Below, one piece after another: positions 59,571 to 64,000 of a DNA stretch of 64,000 nt (position 1 is its first letter; each line of letters starts with the position of its first letter). The stretch is taken from assembly GCA_963791225.1 (NCBI GenBank), contig CAWBRV010000003.1, positions 1,612,001-1,676,000 on the forward strand. Reading direction: 5' to 3'. Under the pieces are notes generated by a model. The model made no database searches and was not told where the DNA came from. It worked only from the letters and a program-made list of their open reading frames with translations. The position numbers and the translations under genes are program-made. Source of the DNA: PALSA-612 sp963791225 (GTDB taxonomy: Bacteria; Actinomycetota; Thermoleophilia; Gaiellales; Gaiellaceae).

Positions 59571-61325
59571 GTGAAACGGCTCGCCGTCGCCCTCGTCTGC
59601 GCCCTTTCCGCCGTCGCGGCGTTCGCGAGCGGGCCCTCGCGGGCCGTCACCTGGCCGTGCGGGCTGCCGGCCGCATCGCCGCTCTGGGTCGACTACACGG
59701 ACGCGACCGTGCCCTTCTGGAAGCAGGTGTTCGCGAAGCCGGGGCTCGCGATGGCCACGCCGCCCGGAACCGGCGGCCTGCCGACGTCACTGCGGGCGGC
59801 GGGGGCGTCGACGATCTTCTTCGACCTCAAGCTCGCGGGCCGTGTCGGCACGCCGGACGCACCCGCGAACCCGGCGACGATCGTGGACACGGCGAACAAG
59901 GAGTTCGACGCCGCCGCGAAGCAGACGGGCTGCGCGACGCCGCTGATCGCCGAGAACGAGCTCTTCGGCGCCGCGACGCAGACGCCGTGGTCGCCCGGCA
60001 ACGCGCAGTACCGGGCGAACGTGCTCGCGCTCCTGACGCAGCTGACCGCGCGGGGCGCGCACACCTTCCTGCTGATCTCGTCGCCTCCCTACGGGGGGAA
60101 CACGGCCGGCGACTGGTGGCGCGCGGTCGCGCAGGTGTCGGACATCGTGCGCGAGTTCTTCCCGTCCGCGCCCGAGGTCTCGGCGGCCGGCCCGATCGCA
60201 GGGAGCCGCACGCTGCGGAACCAGATGCGACAGGCCGTCACGGCGTTCACCTCGATCGGCGTTCCCGCCTCACGCCTCGGGCTGATGCTCGAGTTCGAGT
60301 CGGGAATCTACGGGCGGAACGGGATCAAGGTCGCGTCGGCGTGGTTCGACTACGTGAAGCTCGATGCCCTCGCGGCGCGGCAGATCGCGGCCGAGCTCGG
60401 GCTGCCGACCGTCTGGTCGTGGGGCTGGGCGACATACACGGCGAAGTCGGCCTTCGACGCCGACAAGCAGGCTGCCGCGTGCGTCTATCTGTGGACCAGG
60501 AATCAGAGCCTGTGCGACGGCCCGGCCGCAGCCGGAAAGGACTTCGACCCGTCGCTCACGCTGGGCCAGCTGTCCGTGCCCGCGCGGGTGTTCTGCACCC
60601 TCGGAGCAAGCGGTGTCATCGCCGCGGCGACCCGGGCGCAGCTCGCGGCTGTCACCGGCGACGCACAGGTCGCGGGCTCGATCGCGCTCGGCTGGGGAGC
60701 GACGCGCGCGACTGCGGCGGTCACGGGCGCGCAGACGGACGCGGCGGAGCGGGCGGTGATCGACGCGAGCTTCGGCGGCAGCCGGGCGGCGTATCTCGCC
60801 GCGCTGGCAAGGAGGCACGCAAACCGCGGGCTCGCGCGCGCGACCCTCGCTGCCGAGTTGCGCCGGGCGACCGTCTCTGCCGGCCTCGCCGTGCCACCCG
60901 TGTCTGCAGCCTCTGTGACGGCGTTCTACGACGCCTACGGGGGGATCGGAGCGCGGCTCGTGACGACGAAGGCCCGGGTTGCCTGGCTCGGCGGCCGCAC
61001 CCGTGGCGTGGCGCTCCAGGGCTTCGCGCCCGCGCGGGTGCTCTCGCTGCCGTCCGGGCATGCAGGCGTCGTCCAGACGGGAACCGGGGCCGTCTCCGTG
61101 CAGGCGCTCGAGCCGGCGCTGCCTCTCGGCACCGTGCCACTCTCGCTCGCGCGCCCGGCGATCGTCGCCGCACTCACGAGCCTCGCAAAGGAAGACGCGT
61201 ACCAGGCGTGGCTGCTCGCGCAGGAGCAGAGGGTGCTCGCGACCGCGATCTGCGCGGGCGACGACGTGCCGTCGGCCCTGCCGGTCGGGCTCGAGGACTA
61301 CCTGCCCTTCCTGGCGCTGTCCTAG
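59571..61325 (+). CDS. Secreted protein of unknown function
   Basis: 584 residues from GTG 59571, with AAGGG upstream. Signal peptide RLAVALVCALSAVAAFA. Mature sequence: WPCGLPAASPLWVDYTDATVPFW, ENELFGAATQTPWSP, NVLALLTQLTARGAHTFLLISSPPY, GLMLEFESGIYGRNG, LPTVWSWGWATYT. Strand-helix alternation and conserved Trp, Glu and Tyr suggest a TIM-barrel of glycosidase type, but no family assignment is possible. The C-terminal half (about 370-584) is a separate alpha-helical region. It follows the GT-C gene by 20 bp, so it is likely part of the surface cluster. Confidence 0.6.
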   Translation: MKRLAVALVCALSAVAAFASGPSRAVTWPCGLPAASPLWVDYTDATVPFWKQVFAKPGLAMATPPGTGGLPTSLRAAGASTIFFDLKLAGRVGTPDAPANPATIVDTANKEFDAAAKQTGCATPLIAENELFGAATQTPWSPGNAQYRANVLALLTQLTARGAHTFLLISSPPYGGNTAGDWWRAVAQVSDIVREFFPSAPEVSAAGPIAGSRTLRNQMRQAVTAFTSIGVPASRLGLMLEFESGIYGRNGIKVASAWFDYVKLDALAARQIAAELGLPTVWSWGWATYTAKSAFDADKQAAACVYLWTRNQSLCDGPAAAGKDFDPSLTLGQLSVPARVFCTLGASGVIAAATRAQLAAVTGDAQVAGSIALGWGATRATAAVTGAQTDAAERAVIDASFGGSRAAYLAALARRHANRGLARATLAAELRRATVSAGLAVPPVSAASVTAFYDAYGGIGARLVTTKARVAWLGGRTRGVALQGFAPARVLSLPSGHAGVVQTGTGAVSVQALEPALPLGTVPLSLARPAIVAALTSLAKEDAYQAWLLAQEQRVLATAICAGDDVPSALPVGLEDYLPFLALS

Positions 61326-61354
61326 GGGTGGCGAAAGCAAACGGTCCAAAGCGT

Positions 61355-61501
61355 TCAGCCGCCAGGTGAGCCGGTGCCGTCACCGCCGAAATGCGACGCG
61401 AGATACCAGATGGCCCATCCGAACGTCCCCAGGGCTATCAAGCCGAAGATGACGAGAGAGGCGAGCCAGCGCGGCGGTGGCGCTTTGTGAAGCGTCGATC
61501 G
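61355..61501 (-). pseudogene. Membrane-protein frame without a start codon
   Basis: An open frame (minus strand) encodes LHKAPPPRWLASLVIFGLIA... with one clear membrane segment and a polar Gly/Ser tail ending SPGG. The upstream stop TGA (61502-61504) leaves no ATG, GTG or TTG before the membrane segment. It looks like the 3' part of a small membrane-protein gene whose start was lost, and the conserved hairpin-repeat tail lies just upstream of it. Confidence 0.4.
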
Positions 61502-61588
61502 TCAGGCGACCCCATCGTGGGCGAAGTCCGGGCTTGGCCCGGGCGTAGCTCGAGCCGCTCGAAACGCGACCACGCGGGGAAGGGGGCC

Positions 61589-61617
61589 CACGGGGGAAAC
61601 CGGCTGTTTCCCCCGTG
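61589..61617 (-). terminator. Hairpin repeat, copy 3 (after pfp)
   Basis: CACGGGGGAAAC, 5-base loop, GTTTCCCCCGTG: a perfect 12-bp stem, 3 bases after the phosphofructokinase stop. On the minus strand it is followed by a C-rich tract (GGCCCCCTTCCCC), then GTGGTCGCGTTTC and GCTCGAGCT, which match copy 2. The match runs to about 61535. Confidence 0.7.
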
Positions 61618-61620
61618 CGG

Positions 61621-62658
61621 CTAGCCGAAGAACGCCTTCGCCACGTCGTACCAGTTCTCCGGCACGGTCTTCAGCTCGGCGACCGCCTCCGCGAGCGGGA
61701 TGTCGACGATCTCGTTCCCTCGCAGCGCCACCATCCGGCCGAAGCGGCCCTCCTCGACGAGGTCGGCGGCCCCGAGGCCGAAGCGCGTCGCGAGCACCCG
61801 GTCGCGCGCGGTCGGCGTGCCCCCGCGCTGCACGTGGCCGAGCACCGTGACCCGCGTCTCGAAGCCGGTGCGGCTTTCGATCTCCCGGGCAAGCGACTCC
61901 CCGATGCCGCCGAACCTGACGTGCCCGAACTGGTCGAGCTCCGCCTCCTGCGTCACCTCGTGCTGCTCGCCGGACGCGTAGGTGAGCTTGTAGCCCTCGC
62001 TCACGACGACGATCGAGAAGTCCTTCCCCCGCCGGTGGCGCTTCTCGATCTCCTCGCAGGTCTCCTCGACCGTGAGCGGATGCTCGGGAATGAGGATCAC
62101 GTCGGCGCCGCCTGCGATGCCGCTCATGACTGCGATCCAGCCGGTGTGACGGCCCATCACCTCGACGACCATGACGCGGTTGTGCGATTCGGCGGTGGTG
62201 TGCAGGCGGTCGATCGCCTCCGTGCAGATGGCGACGGCCGTGTCGAAGCCGAAGGTGTAGTCGGTTCCGGAGAGATCGTTGTCGATCGTCTTCGGGACGC
62301 CCACGATCGGAAGCTCCTCCTCGGCGTAGAGCCGTGCGGCGACGCCGAGCGTGTCCTCGCCGCCGATCGCGACGAGGGTGTCCAGATGCTGGGAGAAGGT
62401 CGTGAGGACGCGGGGAACGCCCTCCTCGACCTTGTACGGATTCGTCCGGCTCGTCCCGATGATGGTGCCGCCGCGAGGGAGGATGCCGGAGATCTCGCGC
62501 GGCCCGAGCGGCTCCAGGTGATTCTCGATCAGCCCCCGCCAGCCGGCGCGGACGCCGACGACGTCGTGCCCGCGGTCGATCGAGCGTCGCGCGACCGCGC
62601 GAATGACGGCGTTGAGCCCGGGACAGTCGCCTCCGCCGGTGAGCACTCCGACCCGCAT
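61621..62658 (-). CDS. pfp: 6-phosphofructokinase, probably pyrophosphate-dependent
   Basis: 345 residues. GVLTGGGDCPGLNAVIRAV, GGTIIGTSRTNPY, IGGEDTLGVA (Asp102), VPKTIDNDLSGTDYTFGFDTA (Lys123, catalytic Asp), MGRHTGWIAVMSGIAGGADVILIPE, and HVQRGGTPTARDR. Asp at the first position and Lys at the second, where ATP-type enzymes have Gly, mark PPi-dependent enzymes (as in Amycolatopsis), so PPi use is predicted. It converts fructose 6-phosphate to the 1,6-bisphosphate and, if PPi-dependent, reversibly. It is followed by the conserved hairpin. Confidence 0.88.
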   Translation of the reverse strand: MRVGVLTGGGDCPGLNAVIRAVARRSIDRGHDVVGVRAGWRGLIENHLEPLGPREISGILPRGGTIIGTSRTNPYKVEEGVPRVLTTFSQHLDTLVAIGGEDTLGVAARLYAEEELPIVGVPKTIDNDLSGTDYTFGFDTAVAICTEAIDRLHTTAESHNRVMVVEVMGRHTGWIAVMSGIAGGADVILIPEHPLTVEETCEEIEKRHRRGKDFSIVVVSEGYKLTYASGEQHEVTQEAELDQFGHVRFGGIGESLAREIESRTGFETRVTVLGHVQRGGTPTARDRVLATRFGLGAADLVEEGRFGRMVALRGNEIVDIPLAEAVAELKTVPENWYDVAKAFFG

Positions 62659-62683
62659 AACTCGGACGATATCGGCCGCCCGG

Positions 62684-62965
62684 TCAATCCGTAGAGCGCT
62701 CGCGGCGCCGGAACCAGCGGCGACGCGTCCGCGTGCCGCCCTCGGCCGAGCGCCAGTCGTCGTACGTTCGCAGCGAGCCGGAGGCCCGCGCTCGCGCCAC
62801 GCAATCGGTGTGGGCATGCCGCCGGCGGTCGGCGTCGCCCTCGGGCGCGATCAGGACGTGGTCGCTCATCGCGTGGAGTTGCCGTCCGCAAAAGGGACAG
62901 CGGTAGGTGGCGGCCTTGCCGCTCCGGACACGGCGGACGGCCCACCAGCGCGGGCTCTCGGTCAC
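62684..62965 (-). CDS. Small zinc-ribbon-like protein
   Basis: 93 residues: RWWAVRRVRSGKAATYRCPFCGRQLHAMSDH, with Cys-x2-Cys and later HAHTDC, a possible zinc site of the treble-clef type, then a basic C-terminus (RTRRRWFRRRERS). Related small proteins of actinobacteria have no known function. It overlaps the SnoaL-like gene start by 4 bp. Confidence 0.6.
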   Translation of the reverse strand: MTESPRWWAVRRVRSGKAATYRCPFCGRQLHAMSDHVLIAPEGDADRRRHAHTDCVARARASGSLRTYDDWRSAEGGTRTRRRWFRRRERSTD

Positions 62966-63375
62966 GCCTCCTCGTCGAGCCCGAGCGCCTCGAGTGCGGC
63001 CGCCAGGTGCGGGTACTCCTGGACGCGGCGGACACGTCCGTCCACGACCGTGACGACGGCCGCGTAGCGTCCGACCGTGAAGTAGCGCCGCGTCTGTAGC
63101 GGCCGGTCGTCCGACGCGTCGCGCTCCTCACCCGCGACGCGGAACGAGACCGCGACGTCGTCTCCCATCCCGACGCAGCGCTCGATCTCGACGCGGTATC
63201 CCTCGGCGAAGCGCTCGGCGAGGATGCCGAGCACGCTCTCCTGTCCTTCCGAGCTCTCCGGGTCGACGGAGATCCATTCGATGTCGGGGTCGAGCATCTC
63301 CGCGACCGTGTCGAGATCGCCGGCCACGAACGCCCAGTAGCCGCGCAGCACGAGCTCGACGTTGGCCTGGCTCAC
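62962..63375 (-). CDS. SnoaL-like (NTF2-fold) protein
   Basis: 137 residues. VLRGYWAFVAGDLDTVAEMLDPDIEWISV opening and VAVSFRVAGEERDASDDRPLQTRRYFTVGRYAAVVTVVDGRVRRVQEYPHL define the SnoaL-like polyketide-cyclase/NTF2 fold. No catalytic His-Asp pair typical of SnoaL cyclases was confirmed. Likely a small ligand-binding protein. Co-transcribed with the zinc-ribbon gene. Confidence 0.7.
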   Translation of the reverse strand: MSQANVELVLRGYWAFVAGDLDTVAEMLDPDIEWISVDPESSEGQESVLGILAERFAEGYRVEIERCVGMGDDVAVSFRVAGEERDASDDRPLQTRRYFTVGRYAAVVTVVDGRVRRVQEYPHLAAALEALGLDEEA

Positions 63376-63612
63376 GGCGCGAACGCTACTGGCACGAGGG
63401 CGTGTGGGAGGAAGGGACCAGAGCCGTGTCGAGCGGCCGTGGCCATGCTCGTCGAGAGCACGGTCACGGCCGCCGACGCAACCACATCCGAGCGCACTGT
63501 CCCCTCCCCAACTGCCGTTCCGACCGTCGCTCGAGGTCTGACTCTAGGCCGGGCGAGGCGGCTCCGCCAGTACCCCGTTCGGGGAGGACGAACGTCCATC
63601 CCCGGTTGCCGC

Positions 63613-63640
63613 TCAGGCTTGGGCCGGTCCCGGCCGATAA
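63613..63640 (+). promoter_or_regulatory. WhiG/FliA-like promoter motif P4
   Basis: TCAGG (63613-63617), 15 bases starting CTTGGG, then GCCGATAA (63633-63640), an exact match to the sigma28/WhiG -10 box. It ends 7 bases before the ATG of the LuxR-type gene, which has no evident ribosome binding site, so a leaderless transcript is expected. The spacing is identical to P1-P3 at the MshEN genes. The other 200 bases upstream (63376-63600) hold no gene. Confidence 0.55.
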
Positions 63641-63647
63641 AGCGACA

Positions 63648-63947
63648 ATGGAGCCCGACCAAGCGCAGCTCGACGGCTACGAAGAGGTCGTCGCAGCCCT
63701 GGCCGAGCCCCCGAAGCCGTCTCAGCGAGAGCTCGAACTGCTCACGCTGATGGCCGACGGGCTCACCGACTCGGAGATCGCGGAGAAGCTGTCGATCTCG
63801 GCGAAGACCATGCGCAGCCGGCTGCACGCGCTGCGGATGAAGATGCAGGCTCGCACGAGGACACACGTCGTCGCAATCGCGTTCCGCCGCGGCCTGCTCG
63901 AGGTCGACCGTCGCACCGGCGCGGCCGCCGGCCGCGACGCGTCCTGA
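63648..63947 (+). CDS. LuxR/GerE-type DNA-binding protein
   Basis: 99 residues, essentially a single GerE-type HTH domain: PSQRELELLTLMADGLTDSEIAEKLSISAKTMRSRLHALRMKMQARTRTHVVAIAFRRGLL. The recognition helix is SAKTMRSRLHALRMKM. There is no receiver or ligand domain, as in small stand-alone LuxR regulators. An ATG 7 bases after a GCCGATAA promoter box, without ribosome binding site, supports leaderless translation. It may belong to the same regulon as the MshEN genes (inference). The last 53 bases of the window are noncoding. Confidence 0.8.
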   Translation: MEPDQAQLDGYEEVVAALAEPPKPSQRELELLTLMADGLTDSEIAEKLSISAKTMRSRLHALRMKMQARTRTHVVAIAFRRGLLEVDRRTGAAAGRDAS

Positions 63948-64000
63948 CGAGCTAGCCCTTCCTAGGCAGCCCGGTGCGACCTGATGCCGTGCACGGGCCC

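Noticed and set aside
62662..62690. GCCGATAT box upstream of the phosphofructokinase gene as a sigma28-type promoter
   Set aside because: No TCAAG-like element 15 bases upstream (CTCTA there instead).
1..64000. tRNA, rRNA, CRISPR array, IS element or prophage genes
   Set aside because: None recognised on either strand; no integrase, transposase, att-like direct repeats or spacer arrays seen by eye.

Overview
The window is GC-rich, densely packed DNA (about 70% G+C, most gaps under 100 bp, many 4-bp stop/start overlaps, frequent GTG and TTG starts). It looks like an actinobacterial chromosome. NucS, a MeaB-type GTPase, an LPFTG surface protein, a pyrophosphate-type phosphofructokinase and collagen-like secreted proteins point to Actinomycetota, probably Thermoleophilia (Gaiellales-like). 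That placement is inference. No rRNA, tRNA, CRISPR, transposase or integrase was seen.

Layout. 1-4386: end of an M20 peptidase, an HxlR regulator, a CpsB-like phosphatase, a creatininase-family protein and a YtcJ-type amidohydrolase. 4437-7640: three tandem proteins with N-terminal MshEN-type (cyclic-di-GMP-binding type) motifs and no pilus ATPase, preceded by WhiG/FliA-like promoter motifs. 7669-15256: secreted proteins, methyltransferases and an acyl-CoA dehydrogenase. 15294-18521: a large cyclase-ATPase-TPR protein. 18484-19642: a two-gene operon read as a split borosin RiPP pathway, made of a small precursor ending in RWICIWII and a tetrapyrrole-methylase-fold enzyme, with a clear sigma70-type promoter. 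19702-28577: repair-related genes (HhH-GPD, nucS, lhr, a broken nei), HIT proteins and a DUF1028 protein. 30162-32289: parA and an ftsZ with a long N-terminal extension. 32470-41412: gamma-glutamyltransferase, hisC, MFS transporter, meaB, ilvA and a persulfide-dioxygenase/rhodanese fusion. 42664-52648: acyl-CoA and branched-chain catabolism (acyl-CoA dehydrogenase, biotin carboxylase/carrier, enoyl-CoA hydratase, carboxyltransferase) with pepA, a transporter and an esterase. 53133-61325: a cell-surface polysaccharide region (O-antigen ligase type protein, LPFTG protein, sugar-phosphate transferase, membrane glycosyltransferase). 61621-63947: a PPi-type phosphofructokinase, small proteins and a LuxR-type regulator with a perfect GCCGATAA box.

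Best candidates for new biology: (1) the borosin operon; (2) the MshEN trio and the shared TCA(A/G)G-N15-GNCGAT(A/G)A promoter motif that also precedes the LuxR gene, placed so that most transcripts would be leaderless; (3) a 23-bp palindrome (CCAAGTAAC-N5-GTTACTTGG type) lying inside two coding sequences and supplying the stop codons of two convergent genes; (4) a sequence-conserved hairpin placed directly after three unrelated stop codons.

Two genes look broken (nei, a beta-lactamase-family hydrolase). A small membrane-protein frame beside one repeat lacks a start codon. All functional calls come from reading the sequence by eye; no database search was run.
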